64,000 nucleotides of DNA from JAGVSV01 sp040766135 (GTDB lineage Bacteria; Bacillota; Clostridia; Christensenellales; Aristaeellaceae), in the NCBI GenBank assembly GCA_040766135.1, contig JAXGRA010000007.1, positions 1 to 64,000 on the forward strand, in the 5' to 3' direction. Below, in pieces: positions 1 through 9,041 of the stretch. Position 1 is the stretch's first letter, and every line of letters starts with the position of its first letter. A program made the position numbers and the translations under genes. The notes beneath the pieces are model-generated. The model did not search any database, had not been told where the DNA came from, and saw nothing but the letters and a program-made list of their open reading frames with translations.

Positions 1-436
1 TGTGCCGGATATCGGCCGCAATGCCCGGAAGCTTGTCCAAGGCAGCCTGGATGGCCTGTGCCGCTGCCTCCGGGCTTTGCACCTGATGCAGGGGGATGTA
101 GTTGGTGGTCATAACAACCGCATGCACATACACCCGCTCAAAGCCCAAGCTGCGCAACTGCCTGGTAATCAGCGAGGCCCCTGCACCCAGCGCCCCGCCA
201 CAGGTCATCACCGCGTGCAGTTCGTTGTGGTTCAGCTCCTGATGCTGCGCCAAATACGACAAGACCAAATGGGGCAGCGTCCAGAAGTACAGGGGCGCTA
301 CCAATATCAATGCGTCCTGCGCTTGTAGGCTGGGCGGCGCTCCCTGCTCTATGTTGTGAACCTGTTCGTCCATCAGCACGGCCAGTTTTTCCGCGGCTAA
401 CCTGCTGTTGCCCGTTCCGCTGAAGTACAGAATCAT
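1..436 (-). CDS. Flavodoxin-like domain protein (EFR1-type), 3' end cut by window edge
   Basis: The first 145 residues are visible; the gene runs off the window. It opens with MILYFSGTGNS, the N-terminal flavodoxin signature whose TGNS loop binds the FMN phosphate, as in EFR1-type flavodoxin-ferredoxin proteins. The second flavin loop region is recognisable around APLYFW. Full-length EFR1 proteins end in a two-4Fe-4S ferredoxin domain; that part, if present, lies outside the window. The ATG at 436 is preceded by GGGGGTG as a possible ribosome-binding site. The MFS gene ends 13 bases upstream, so the two may be co-transcribed. The family is clear, the redox partner is not. Confidence 0.75.
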   Translation of the reverse strand, partial: MILYFSGTGNSRLAAEKLAVLMDEQVHNIEQGAPPSLQAQDALILVAPLYFWTLPHLVLSYLAQHQELNHNELHAVMTCGGALGAGASLITRQLRSLGFERVYVHAVVMTTNYIPLHQVQSPEAAAQAIQAALDKLPGIAADIRH

Positions 437-449
437 ACGCGCACCCCCA

Positions 450-1727
450 TTATTGTTCCGTTCCCTCTTCCTTCAGCTGATGCAAGGCCTTATTCCTGGC
501 CAAAAACGCCGCCGAAATCATGAGCACAAAGCCCTCGCACATAATGAACAGGCCCATTCCTCTGCCGCTGCCCACGCCGATGATGCGCCCGACAGAAGCG
601 GCCAAAGCGCCCTCCTCCACGAGCAGCGGACGAAACACATAGTCCGACAGCAGCCCTGAAAGCGCATAGGCAAATACGTAGCCCAGCTGTGAAAGGGTGC
701 CGATGATGCCAAAGACACGGCCCTGCAAGGCATTGGGAATGTTGACGCGGATTAAATAATCCGCAATGGAATTGATATAGGGCAGGGTGGCGAAAAACAG
801 AAATCCAAACAGGGTTATCGATACAACATTTTCCCGAGCGCCAAAGCCCGCCATGGCCAGGCCCGCTATGAATACAGCAAGGCCGAATGCTTTTATCTTA
901 TTTGCTTTTATTGCCCGCACACCCAGATATAACGAGCTGACCATCATGCCCATAGCAGCCATTGTAATCGCCAGACTAAGGGTTTGGGCATCTGTAAAGG
1001 ATAGAACAAGCGGTGTGGAAAGCTCCTGGATGGAGCCCAACATAAACGTTAAAAAGGCCAAAAAGAGCACCAGCACCCGAATGCCCGCATTGCTTTTTAT
1101 GGCATCAAACCCTTGACGCAGGCTTTGTTGATACGCTTGATCCTTAGGCGTTTCCCTGGCCGCCAAACCTTTAGAAATGTACACAACGGCACCGATTGTA
1201 CTAACAATGGTCAGAAGGTCGATGAAGAGCACCATTTTCAGGCCGCCACGCGCCATCACGAAGGTAGAAATAATGGGAGAGATCAAAAACCGCGCTGCAC
1301 CTGCCAGCTGCAAAAGACCGCTTGCCTTTGTATATTCCTCTTGGCTAAGCATGTCGGATACGCTGGCCTTGGCTGCCGGTTCAATCATGGACGAAAATAA
1401 GGCGGATACAAAAACACCACATCCTATCAAAATAACGTTGCTGTCTGCAAAATACAGCGCATATAGAATCAGCAGAATGCCCAACGTTGAAAGGCCATCG
1501 CCTAAAACCATCAACTTCCTGCGGTCGAAGCGATCGGCAAGGGTGCCTGCAAAAGGGCCTGAAACAATCGTAGGAAGAAAGGCGACCAGGCTAATCATGG
1601 ATTTAATAAAGGCGGAATCTGTCTTTTCAAAAATATAAATCCCTATGGCAAAGGAGGTCATGCCGCTGCCAATGGCAGCAATCAGGCTGGCCAGCCAGAA
1701 AATAAGGAACCGTTTGTTTTTTATCAT
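450..1727 (-). CDS. MFS family exporter
   Basis: A 425-residue integral membrane protein with about 12 hydrophobic segments. Motif A of the major facilitator superfamily is visible at roughly residues 60-72 (GTLADRFDRRKLM) between helices 2 and 3. The overall pattern resembles the MFS_3 group (macrolide or siderophore efflux). The substrate cannot be read from the sequence; efflux of a small hydrophobic compound is the usual role. The frame extends upstream to a TTG at 1751, but the ATG giving MIKNKRF at 1727 fits the family N-terminus better. The flavodoxin-like gene follows 13 bases downstream on the same strand. Confidence 0.8.
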   Translation of the reverse strand: MIKNKRFLIFWLASLIAAIGSGMTSFAIGIYIFEKTDSAFIKSMISLVAFLPTIVSGPFAGTLADRFDRRKLMVLGDGLSTLGILLILYALYFADSNVILIGCGVFVSALFSSMIEPAAKASVSDMLSQEEYTKASGLLQLAGAARFLISPIISTFVMARGGLKMVLFIDLLTIVSTIGAVVYISKGLAARETPKDQAYQQSLRQGFDAIKSNAGIRVLVLFLAFLTFMLGSIQELSTPLVLSFTDAQTLSLAITMAAMGMMVSSLYLGVRAIKANKIKAFGLAVFIAGLAMAGFGARENVVSITLFGFLFFATLPYINSIADYLIRVNIPNALQGRVFGIIGTLSQLGYVFAYALSGLLSDYVFRPLLVEEGALAASVGRIIGVGSGRGMGLFIMCEGFVLMISAAFLARNKALHQLKEEGTEQ

Positions 1728-1840
1728 CTTAGCACCCGATTTCAAAAACAATCACATCCACAGAGGGATGACAGTTACCCAAGCAGGCGATATGCCTATT
1801 TTCATTTTCGCGCTTGGCAACAGCCTTCCATCCATATCCC

Positions 1841-2866
1841 TCACTTTTCACTATGTTGTTCATCCACAAATACCATGTCGGTGCGGATATGCCAGGGGGC
1901 ATCGCGCGTGATATCGAACACCCGGCCGCCGCGCAGGCGGTCACGGTTTTTGCTGGCGGGGTCGTTGTCCCGCGTGCCATAGGCGTGATACCCGATGCTG
2001 CCGTCAAAGCCCATGCGAATGCCGCAATAGATGCCGTCAAAGGTGTTGATGTGATCGTGCCCGGCAAACATCGCCCGGACGTCGCCGCGCTGCAGCACCG
2101 CAGCAAACAGACCGGAGTTGACCTCCGATATGCTCAAGCGCTCATTGTATTCGCCGCGCAGCTGCGTGCGGCCTGCGTTTTTGAGTAGCGCATAAAACTC
2201 AAACAGGGGGATGTGAAACGCCATCAGGGACGGAATTTTCCGCCCGCACAGTTTTTCCAGCGCGATGGAGGTGTTCCAGTACCACATGATTTGTTCAAAG
2301 CGGATAAAATCATAGTCCGCATAGGAGGCGATGCGGCCAGGCATCAGCAAGTCCCAATACAAATCCCCCGGATAGTTGAGCGGCTCGGTCTGGGTGTTGA
2401 GTTCCTGCTGGGAGTCCAACCCCCACACGCCAAAGACAGGCGTGCCATTTTCATCTACAATGGGCAAAAAAAAGTTGCCCACGCCGGGCACGCCGTCCGG
2501 GCCTGCCTTGGACACGCAGTGCGCATACTGTTCGTATTGGGCTTGCTGATACTCCTTGGACAGCCCCTCGGAAATATCGTGGTTGCCAAAGACATGCGCC
2601 CAAGGGATGCCCCGCGCTTCCATGGGCGAGGCAATGTCGCCAAGCAGTTGCGCAAACTCCTCCTTGGTGGATTTGCCCGTGGTGTTGTCGCCCCCTAACA
2701 GCACAAAGTCCGGGCACGTCCGGTCGATCAGCTGCGCCATGGCGCGGATGGTGCGGTCGCCTGTGTTGGGCGCGTGATGCAAATCGCTCATCATCAGGAT
2801 GCGGAAACCGCCATCCTTCCTGAACGTCAGGGGAACCTTGGGCATATACTCCTTGGGCAGCTGCAT
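1841..2866 (-). CDS. Calcineurin-like metallophosphoesterase
   Basis: A 341-residue phosphoesterase with the full metal-binding set: DLHH (D28, H30), GGDN (D60), GNHD (N95, H96), a later FHIPLF histidine and GHDH near residue 285. This matches calcineurin-type enzymes that use two metal ions to cleave phosphomono- or diesters. No signal peptide is seen, so a cytoplasmic location is likely. The ATG at 2866 is preceded by GAGGAG; the upstream extension of the open frame lies in the importer gene region and is not expected to be coding. It follows the binding-protein gene after a terminator-like hairpin, so read-through may make it the last gene of that operon. The substrate is unknown. Confidence 0.85.
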   Translation of the reverse strand: MQLPKEYMPKVPLTFRKDGGFRILMMSDLHHAPNTGDRTIRAMAQLIDRTCPDFVLLGGDNTTGKSTKEEFAQLLGDIASPMEARGIPWAHVFGNHDISEGLSKEYQQAQYEQYAHCVSKAGPDGVPGVGNFFLPIVDENGTPVFGVWGLDSQQELNTQTEPLNYPGDLYWDLLMPGRIASYADYDFIRFEQIMWYWNTSIALEKLCGRKIPSLMAFHIPLFEFYALLKNAGRTQLRGEYNERLSISEVNSGLFAAVLQRGDVRAMFAGHDHINTFDGIYCGIRMGFDGSIGYHAYGTRDNDPASKNRDRLRGGRVFDITRDAPWHIRTDMVFVDEQHSEK

Positions 2867-2917
2867 GGATTGTGCTCCTCTCTCATGCGTTGATGTTTGG
2901 CGCAGAAATAATATAAC

Positions 2918-2941
2918 GGGGCTGCCGACATCGGCAGCCCC
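2918..2941 (-). terminator. Intrinsic terminator after binding-protein gene
   Basis: A perfect 11-bp stem (GGGGCTGCCGA/TCGGCAGCCCC) with a 2-base loop lies 20 bases after the stop of the solute-binding protein. In the minus direction it is followed by a T-rich stretch (GTTATATTATTTCT). It probably ends or attenuates importer transcription before the phosphoesterase. Confidence 0.75.
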
Positions 2942-2960
2942 AGCCGCATACGCGGTATGC

Positions 2961-4547
2961 TTACCTGGACGACTGGTACCACTCGTTGGCTTCGTTGGTA
3001 ATATCGGTACCGCCCAGATTGTACCACTGCTCAACAAAGGCGTCGTATTCGTCCACGCTCTTCTCGCCGGTAATAATCTGGATGAAGGTGGTTTCCCGCA
3101 GGGCTTCCAAATGCGTCCAATACTTGGGCATGGAGGCCGTGGTGATGGGCAGGGTGGTCTTGGCATAGCCGCCCGTCATGAACTGCGGCATCGACGTGGC
3201 CCAGTTGAAGTTGGCAGGCTTGAACTTCATGATGAAGTTGGGGTTTTGCAGGGTGTTAAACATGTTGCCGTGGTTGTCGCTCAGGGCCTCCGGCTTCTGG
3301 TATCCCTCGGCAGGCACATAGCCTAACAGCTCGTCATAGTTGTATTTATCTGTGTTCAGATCCCACAGCCATACTTTGAGCCAGGTTTCATAGTCCGACC
3401 CAATGGTTTCGATAATCTCCAAGATGCGCGCCAGCTTGGCAGGCTGATCGGCCAGCTTGTAGCTGAACACGATGGCTTCGTCCGTGGTCAAGCCCCAGCT
3501 TTCGCCGCCCTGCTTGCCATCGGGCCCAGTGGGATTGTAGCCGATGACCATCTTATCATAGCCTACGGTTGCAGCAAAGGTGCGCATGGTACGCCCAAAC
3601 TGGAACGCACCGCCCTTGCCGGTTGCTTCGTCCTTGGGGCCGTCAAAGTCGGGGGCCAAGTGATAGTAAGCGCCCGAGGAGGAGAAGCCAATCTGGCCGT
3701 TCTCAAACGGCACCGACAGCGCCCAGTAGCCGCCCTGGTTTTCGCCGGTGATAAACTCCGGATCAATCAGGCCGTCCTTGTACCACTTGGCCAGCAGCGT
3801 CAATGCATCCTTCATGCCCGGATGAACGGCACCATAGACGAGCTTGCCGTCCTCCTGCACCCAGCGGTCGGGGAGCGCGCCAAACGCGCCGAAGATGGGG
3901 TTCATGCCCGTCTTGCTCAGCGCATAGGTGTCCTTCACGCCGTTGCCGTCGGGGTCTTCATTGGCAAAGCTGTAGAATACCTTTTCGCATTCTTCGATCG
4001 TCATGGGCACCTTGCCGTCCGTGTAGCCGAACTTGGCCAGCCAGTCGGCGCGCCAGAAGGGCGCATAGTTGAACCGGCCATCGCCGTTGACGCGCGGCAG
4101 GCCATAGTTTTTGCCGTTATAGGATACGGTGGAAAAGCATTCCGGATCGTATTCAATCAGCCACTTGTAGCTTTCAGGCATGCAATGCTGCACGATCTCC
4201 AGCGGAAGCTCCATGGCAACGTTCTGCTTGACATACTTGGCAAATTGCTCAGCATTTTGCAGCATGAACACATCGGGCACCTCGCCGCCCATGATCCGGG
4301 TGGTGAGTAGTTGATCGTAGTTTTCGCGCTCGATAAACCAGGGCTGCAGTTCCACGTTGAACTTCTCGTTCAACCACAGCAACATGGGATCATCCGGGCG
4401 CACCTCGGTGCTGTCATGCCCGGCCAGCCATGCAATGGTAATTTTCTCCGCCGGGTCGGAAGTATACTGGCTCAGGTCAATCTCAGCCAGCGCCGTCGTG
4501 CTGACCAGCAGCACGAGGACAAACAACAGGGACAAGAATCTTTTCAT
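2961..4547 (-). CDS. Extracellular solute-binding protein of importer 1 (LplA-like)
   Basis: A 528-residue binding protein for an ABC carbohydrate importer. Residues 1-21 are a signal peptide ending in TTALA. No cysteine follows, so there is no lipobox and it should be cut by signal peptidase I. The body has the LplA/YtcQ-like pattern of large oligosaccharide-binding proteins. It is the third gene of its operon after the two permeases, with a small stem-loop just upstream and a terminator just downstream. The ligand cannot be read; plant or host oligosaccharides are typical for the family. Lack of a lipid anchor is unusual for a Gram-positive binding protein. Confidence 0.88.
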   Translation of the reverse strand: MKRFLSLLFVLVLLVSTTALAEIDLSQYTSDPAEKITIAWLAGHDSTEVRPDDPMLLWLNEKFNVELQPWFIERENYDQLLTTRIMGGEVPDVFMLQNAEQFAKYVKQNVAMELPLEIVQHCMPESYKWLIEYDPECFSTVSYNGKNYGLPRVNGDGRFNYAPFWRADWLAKFGYTDGKVPMTIEECEKVFYSFANEDPDGNGVKDTYALSKTGMNPIFGAFGALPDRWVQEDGKLVYGAVHPGMKDALTLLAKWYKDGLIDPEFITGENQGGYWALSVPFENGQIGFSSSGAYYHLAPDFDGPKDEATGKGGAFQFGRTMRTFAATVGYDKMVIGYNPTGPDGKQGGESWGLTTDEAIVFSYKLADQPAKLARILEIIETIGSDYETWLKVWLWDLNTDKYNYDELLGYVPAEGYQKPEALSDNHGNMFNTLQNPNFIMKFKPANFNWATSMPQFMTGGYAKTTLPITTASMPKYWTHLEALRETTFIQIITGEKSVDEYDAFVEQWYNLGGTDITNEANEWYQSSR

Positions 4548-4576
4548 CGTTTTTCCTCCGTTTGATATTTATTGCC

Positions 4577-4592
4577 AAGCGTGTTTACGCTT
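4577..4592 (-). other. Intercistronic stem-loop before binding-protein gene
   Basis: AAGCGT and ACGCTT pair around a 4-base loop in the 50-base gap between the permease stop and the binding-protein ribosome-binding site. Such a 5' stem-loop can protect the downstream message and raise binding-protein output. This role is inferred; the stem is short. Confidence 0.4.
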
Positions 4593-4597
4593 TTCAA

Positions 4598-5515
4598 TCA
4601 GCCTTTGAGCGAACCGACCATCACGCCTTTGACAAAATACTTCTGCAAAAATGGATATACGCACAGAATGGGCACCGTCGCCAGGATAATTGAGGCCGCG
4701 CGCAGCGTGACAATATCGGTTTCGGTTGTTTGGGAAATCGCCTCTGCAGCCATGGTCATTTCCTTGGAATCCGTCAGGATGATGCGGCGCACCACCACTT
4801 GCAGCACGTATTTCTTGGGATCGGTGATGTAAAGCAGGCAGTTGAAGTACGCGTTCCAGTTGCTGACGATCACCCACAGGCTGATGGTTGCCAAGATGGG
4901 CATGCTCAGCGGCAGGATCACGCGCCACAGGACGTGCCAGCTGTTGGCACCATCGATGGTCGCCGCTTCCTCTAATTCAGTGGGCAGCGACATGAAATAG
5001 TTGCGGGCGATGACGACATGGCTGGTGCTGATGCAATGGGGCAGCACGATGGCTAAAAAAGTGTTGCGCAGTTTCAGCGTGTTGTTCACCAGCAGATAGG
5101 TCGGAATCATGCCGCCGCTGATGAACATCGTCACCAAAATGAACGCGGTAAACGCATTGCGCAGCGGCAAATCGCGCTTGGACAGCGGATAGGCGCACAG
5201 CACCACGCCGGATAGAGAGAGCGCCCAGCCCATCGCGCAGACCTTCAGCGTGTTGGCATAACCTGACCACAGGTAGCTGGTGTTGAACATGTGGACATAG
5301 GCATCGGTGGAAAAATCCACCGGCCACAAACGAAAGCCGGATGCAGACGCATAGTTGGGCGAGGTAAAGGAGTTGACCAGCACATGCCAGTAGGGGTAAA
5401 CAAACGTAAGGCTCAGCAGGACAAAGAATATCATTAGCACTGCCTGGAATAGGGGTTCGCCCCTGCTTTCGTATACGCGGTTTTTCTTTTTCGTTTCTAC
5501 TGAAATTGCTGTCAT
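4598..5515 (-). CDS. Carbohydrate ABC importer permease (YtcP/LplC type)
   Basis: A 305-residue permease with six predicted membrane helices. The EAA loop that contacts the ATPase is seen as ELEEAATIDGANSW about two thirds along. The C-terminus ends in KYFVKGVMVGSLKG, the hallmark of this permease type. The ATG at 5515 follows a GAGG site and leaves a 10-base gap to the previous gene; the longer frame to 5551 would overlap it. It pairs with the LplB-type permease upstream. No ATPase gene is present, so a shared MsmX-like ATPase encoded elsewhere is expected. Confidence 0.92.
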   Translation of the reverse strand: MTAISVETKKKNRVYESRGEPLFQAVLMIFFVLLSLTFVYPYWHVLVNSFTSPNYASASGFRLWPVDFSTDAYVHMFNTSYLWSGYANTLKVCAMGWALSLSGVVLCAYPLSKRDLPLRNAFTAFILVTMFISGGMIPTYLLVNNTLKLRNTFLAIVLPHCISTSHVVIARNYFMSLPTELEEAATIDGANSWHVLWRVILPLSMPILATISLWVIVSNWNAYFNCLLYITDPKKYVLQVVVRRIILTDSKEMTMAAEAISQTTETDIVTLRAASIILATVPILCVYPFLQKYFVKGVMVGSLKG

Positions 5516-5525
5516 ATGCCTGTCC

Positions 5526-6476
5526 TCACCATAGTCCATACTCGTTGACACGCTTGGAGAGGAAATTAGCCCCCAGCACCAGCGCCATCGAGATCAGGTT
5601 GCGGAACAACTCCACCGCCGTGGAATAGCTGTAGTCCATGTTGGTAACGCCCTGACGGTAGATATAGGTGCCCAGCACATCACCCACCGAATAAACGGCA
5701 GGGTTGAGCAGGTTGAACACCTGGTCAAAGTTATCGTCCACCAGGTTGCCCACCGCTAAAATCAGCATAATGGTTACCACAGGCATGATGCCGGGCAGCG
5801 TCACATGCCAGATACGCGCCCAGCGGCCGCAGCCGTCCACGCGCGCGGCATCGTATAATTCTTCGTTAACGCTGCTCAGCGCCGCCAGATAGACGATGGA
5901 GCCCCAGCCGACGCTTTTCCAGATATTTGTCACCACCAGTGTCCCCCGGAAATATGCCGGATTTCCCAAAAAGAAGATGGGCTGCTTGCCCATGGCCTTG
6001 AGCACGGCATTGATGGGGCCGCGGGAGGGCGAAAGGATTTCCATAAAGATACCCGTAAGAATGACCCAGGATATAAAATGCGGCAGATAGCTGATGGACT
6101 GCGTGACGCGCTTGAATTTGTTTGCGCGCAATTCGTTGAGCATCAGCGCCAGAAAAATGGGTGCAGGAAAGCCGAACACGAAGTTCAGGCAGGCGATGAT
6201 CACCGTGTTTTTAAATACATTAAAGAAATCATAGCTTTGAAACAGCCGCTCATAGTTTTGCAGCCCCACCCAGGGGCTGCCCGTAATGCCCTCCAGCAGG
6301 CGGAATTCCTTAAACGCCAGCGTGATGCCATACAGCGGCCCGTATCTGAACAGCGCATACCATGCCAACACCGGCAGCAGCATCAGCAGGTGCAATTTAT
6401 GCTTCTGCACAGACCGCAGGAATACCTCGCTTTTTGATTTTCGGCCGTGGGCAGCGGGCCTATACATAGTGTTCAC
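5526..6476 (-). CDS. Carbohydrate ABC importer permease (LplB type)
   Basis: A 316-residue permease with six predicted helices. It starts with a basic N-terminus, then the family pattern RYGPLYGITLAFKEF after the first helix, and the EAA loop as ELYDAARVDGCGRWA. The end, SKRVNEYGLW, is typical. The first codon is GTG at 6476, placed 8 bases after AAGGAGG; an ATG three codons in (6467) is an alternative. It is the first gene of the importer 1 operon. The protein forms the channel with the YtcP-type partner and takes sugar from the binding protein. Confidence 0.92.
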   Translation of the reverse strand: MNTMYRPAAHGRKSKSEVFLRSVQKHKLHLLMLLPVLAWYALFRYGPLYGITLAFKEFRLLEGITGSPWVGLQNYERLFQSYDFFNVFKNTVIIACLNFVFGFPAPIFLALMLNELRANKFKRVTQSISYLPHFISWVILTGIFMEILSPSRGPINAVLKAMGKQPIFFLGNPAYFRGTLVVTNIWKSVGWGSIVYLAALSSVNEELYDAARVDGCGRWARIWHVTLPGIMPVVTIMLILAVGNLVDDNFDQVFNLLNPAVYSVGDVLGTYIYRQGVTNMDYSYSTAVELFRNLISMALVLGANFLSKRVNEYGLW

Positions 6477-6694
6477 GCCGAAACCTCCTTACATGGTAAA
6501 ACGCCATAACTAACAAATGACGCCAATAACACCATGGCATCATGGTTGTCTTCCAACAAAAATACCACTGAGCAAAACCAGAGCGGAGAGCAATAACCTG
6601 CTTTTAGGCTCACTTTTCTTTCCCCAGCGGTTCGTAAACACCATATCAAGAATGTGTAAAATCAAACTGTGCATCATTGTATGGTTTTTGTAAA

Positions 6695-6709
6695 ATGTAA
6701 ACGTTAATG
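6695..6709. promoter_or_regulatory. cre-like LacI-family/CcpA operator
   Basis: ATGTAAACGTTAATG matches the catabolite response element pattern (WTGNAARCGNWWWCA) at 13 of 15 positions. It lies about 220 bases upstream of the first permease start, in a 290-base non-coding stretch (6477-6763). A TTTACA hexamer that could act as a minus-strand -35 box overlaps it, which would suit repression by CcpA or a sugar-responsive LacI-type repressor. The -10 box is unclear. I see nothing else distinct in the gap. Confidence 0.4.
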
Positions 6710-6763
6710 AAAGAGGTTTTCTATTAAATTGTCAGAAGTAATATGGATGACAATGCTTTATGA

Positions 6764-7147
6764 TTACCAAAGCCATGTCCATACGGCGGTAAAGATATTC
6801 AGCACCAGGCTCAGGCCAATCAACACCCGGTCAAACAGCCCGGAATAGCCGGCAACGCCAAAGACATTAACAATAAAAAGCACAACGGAGCCGATGATGC
6901 CGGCCCACCTGGCGAAACCGTGGGGCAAAAAGACCATGCCCAGCGCCAGCAGAATAGGGATCAGCATCAAAAGAGCCGCCATCATCAAGTGGGTCTGAGT
7001 CATGGGCTTGCCGTCAATGAGGGCGGCGGCCTGGCCTTTTTCATACAGGCGCAGCACATCCCCCAGCAGATAAATCAGCATCAGCGCCACCCAGCACACG
7101 GACAGCTGCACGCGGTGGGGATCCATAGGGATGATATCCCGGTTCAT
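6764..7147 (-). CDS. Small four-helix membrane protein, function unknown
   Basis: A 127-residue protein with four hydrophobic segments (about residues 15-30, 52-72, 80-101 and 108-125) and no catalytic motif. It resembles small DUF6326/DUF4386-type membrane proteins, but I do not recognise it with certainty. Its ATG overlaps the TGA of the upstream dehydrogenase by four bases (ATGA) and has an AGGAGG site, so the two are translated together. That pairing suggests a shared physiological role, which cannot be named from sequence. Confidence 0.65.
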   Translation of the reverse strand: MNRDIIPMDPHRVQLSVCWVALMLIYLLGDVLRLYEKGQAAALIDGKPMTQTHLMMAALLMLIPILLALGMVFLPHGFARWAGIIGSVVLFIVNVFGVAGYSGLFDRVLIGLSLVLNIFTAVWTWLW

Positions 7148-8106
7148 ATACGTTCCTCCTGATCCATCATTAAAATCACGCTACCCCGCTTATGCCCGGT
7201 ATCCGCAATGCGGTGGGCTTCACGGGCTTCTTCCATGGGCAAAACCTTGTCGATCACAGCCCGAATGCTTCCTGCTTTAAACCACTGCGCCAGCCGCTGC
7301 ACCTGCTGGCGGTTGTCTTTGGCGACATCGCTGCCGCAGACGTTGATGAACCGGCCGCCGGGCTTGAGCGCGGCCTTGGCCTGGGCTTTGTCCAGCTTGC
7401 CCACTGTATCCATCACCAGGTCATATTTGAGGCCGGGTGTAAAGACACGACCTAAGGTGTAGTCAATGAAGTGGCTGGCGCCCAGCTCCCGCACCAGCGC
7501 CTCATTTTTCCCGCTGGCTACCCCAGTTACCTCCAGCCCCAAATTTCTGGCAATTTGCACGGCCATGCTGCCCACCGCCCCCGCAGCGCCGTTGATGAGG
7601 ATGGATTCTCCTGCCTTTGCGCTATGTTTTTCCAGAAAATATTGCGCGGTGTTGCCGCCAAACGGGAGGGCGGCGGCCTCCGCAAACCCCATGGATGCAG
7701 GCGTAAGCGCCACCGAGCCTGAAGCCGGGATGGCAGCATACTGCGCGTGGCAGCCATAGCGCATGCCAGGGGAGCAACCAAAGACCGCGTCCCCTACTTT
7801 AAAAGAAGTGACCCCCTCCCCCAAGGCAGCCACCGTGCCCGAAAACACGGTGCCCAGGATAAACTGGCGGGGCCTGCGCCAGCCCAGCGCCAGCCGCATC
7901 AATGTTTTCACAGGTTCTTTCGCCTGCAAACCCCTTGTCCTGACATCTGCGGAGTGAACAGCGCTGGCCGCTACGCGCACCAACACCATGCCCGGCTTGA
8001 CTGCGGGCAGCGGGACATCCGCGATTTGGATGACCTCCGAGCCACCGTAGCGTGTTGCCAGGACTGCCTTCATGCGTTCCGGCAGGCCATTCTTGCAGGT
8101 GTTCAT
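7144..8106 (-). CDS. NAD(P)-dependent dehydrogenase, quinone-oxidoreductase-like (MDR superfamily)
   Basis: A 320-residue zinc-free medium-chain dehydrogenase. The N-terminal GroES-like domain has MKAVLATRYGGSEVIQIADVPLP, and the Rossmann fold has the nucleotide loop GAAGAVGSMAVQIA near the middle. Zinc-binding cysteine clusters are absent, as in quinone oxidoreductase and enoyl reductase branches. It probably reduces quinones or enones with NAD(P)H in the cytoplasm. The ATG at 8106 follows GGGAGG; the upstream extension would run into the XRE gene. It lies 10 bases after that regulator and overlaps the next membrane protein gene, so the cluster is likely one operon. Confidence 0.85.
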   Translation of the reverse strand: MNTCKNGLPERMKAVLATRYGGSEVIQIADVPLPAVKPGMVLVRVAASAVHSADVRTRGLQAKEPVKTLMRLALGWRRPRQFILGTVFSGTVAALGEGVTSFKVGDAVFGCSPGMRYGCHAQYAAIPASGSVALTPASMGFAEAAALPFGGNTAQYFLEKHSAKAGESILINGAAGAVGSMAVQIARNLGLEVTGVASGKNEALVRELGASHFIDYTLGRVFTPGLKYDLVMDTVGKLDKAQAKAALKPGGRFINVCGSDVAKDNRQQVQRLAQWFKAGSIRAVIDKVLPMEEAREAHRIADTGHKRGSVILMMDQEERI

Positions 8107-8116
8107 TTTTCCTCCC

Positions 8117-8344
8117 TTATTTTGTTTGTTCGTCCTCATACGAAAAGACCTCTTCCAGGGGTTTGCCAAACACCTTGGCGATGGCAAATGCCAGCTCCAG
8201 CGAAGGTGAGTATTTTCCGTTTTCCACAGCTAAGATGGTCTGCCGGGTAACCCCAACCAAATCTGCCAGCTGCTGCTGGGTCATTTCGTTGGCCAGGAAA
8301 CGCAGGGTGCGGATGTTGTTGGCAATGCGTGTTTTCTTTGCCAT
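8117..8344 (-). CDS. XRE-family helix-turn-helix regulator
   Basis: A 75-residue single-domain regulator. The helix-turn-helix is clear at about residues 22-45 (MTQQQLADLVGVTRQTILAV), followed by the Cro/C1 pattern ENGKYSPSLELAFAIAKVFGKPLEEVF. This short type is commonly paired with a membrane protein of the DUF2178 kind, and here such a gene lies two bases upstream. It probably represses its own operon; its operator is not obvious in the sequence. Confidence 0.9.
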   Translation of the reverse strand: MAKKTRIANNIRTLRFLANEMTQQQLADLVGVTRQTILAVENGKYSPSLELAFAIAKVFGKPLEEVFSYEDEQTK

Positions 8345-8346
8345 GG

Positions 8347-8787
8347 TTATAGCCCTCTCTCATACCCGATGATGTAGGTGAGCCACATGGCAAGGCCGGA
8401 CAGCCATACCATGAAAGCCAGGGCACAAAGAAAGGTATGCAGCCCCGGCCCCAACGCCAGCAACAAAACTGACACAAGGAAGCAGAGAAACGATGCAATG
8501 CCAAAGGCTTTCATGGCATAGCCCTCCACGTGCCGATCACGCTCGTCGGTTGTTTCCTCAAAGCCCTGCCCGCCGGATCGCTTTTCCTTTGTCATGACCA
8601 GCGTTGCGCTGAGCACATCCAGCACAAGGAAACCTGCTATCAGTATCAAAAAGTATATGCCCCAGGCTTGGGCCAGCGCCTCGCCCTCCAGATCAATGAC
8701 CTTAGGACGGTTCCAGATATAAGTTAGAACGAACCAGATCAAGTTCGAGACAGCTGAAAGAATGGCTACCTTTGTCCGGTTGTGCAT
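8347..8787 (-). CDS. Four-helix membrane protein, DUF2178-like, partner of XRE regulator
   Basis: A 146-residue protein with hydrophobic segments at about residues 8-25, 42-62, 92-112 and 117-140. The conserved charged patch ETTDERDRHVEGYAMKAFG between helices 2 and 3 is typical of DUF2178-type proteins encoded next to small XRE regulators. It is the first gene of the operon, and a good AGGAGG site precedes the ATG. Its role is unknown; a membrane sensor or anti-regulator of the XRE protein is a reasonable guess. Confidence 0.75.
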   Translation of the reverse strand: MHNRTKVAILSAVSNLIWFVLTYIWNRPKVIDLEGEALAQAWGIYFLILIAGFLVLDVLSATLVMTKEKRSGGQGFEETTDERDRHVEGYAMKAFGIASFLCFLVSVLLLALGPGLHTFLCALAFMVWLSGLAMWLTYIIGYERGL

Positions 8788-8969
8788 GTTTTCCTCCTTG
8801 CGCCGATCAGCGCTCGTTATGTTTTCACGATCGAAATGTCAAAGTTTCATAACCTGATGTAAAAGAAACTATATATCAAATATCATATTTCCCTTCCTGC
8901 TGTCAAATATTTTTTACATGATTTACATCGATTTTACAAACAAAGTTTCAGTTTTTGCATCCATGTTGC

Positions 8970-8998
8970 TTGACGGGTGCAAAAAATCTTATTATTCT
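8970..8998 (+). promoter_or_regulatory. Sigma-A-like promoter of the FMN-binding/MarR operon
   Basis: TTGACG and TATTCT are separated by 17 bases, 44 bases before the start codon of the FMN-binding protein. The predicted start of transcription falls at about 9005, inside the palindrome described separately. The rest of the 254-base divergent gap shows no gene. Confidence 0.7.
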
Positions 8999-9003
8999 AT
9001 AAA

Positions 9004-9019
9004 AGGTAACCAATTACCT
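9004..9019. promoter_or_regulatory. Palindromic operator at the transcription start, probably for MarR
   Basis: AGGTAA-N4-TTACCT is a perfect inverted repeat just downstream of the -10 box. MarR-family repressors bind short palindromes of this kind over promoters, often their own, and the second gene of this operon encodes a MarR protein. Binding here would block initiation. The link is inferred from position and symmetry. Confidence 0.55.
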
Positions 9020-9041
9020 AAAAATCAGTCGGAGGTTTTCA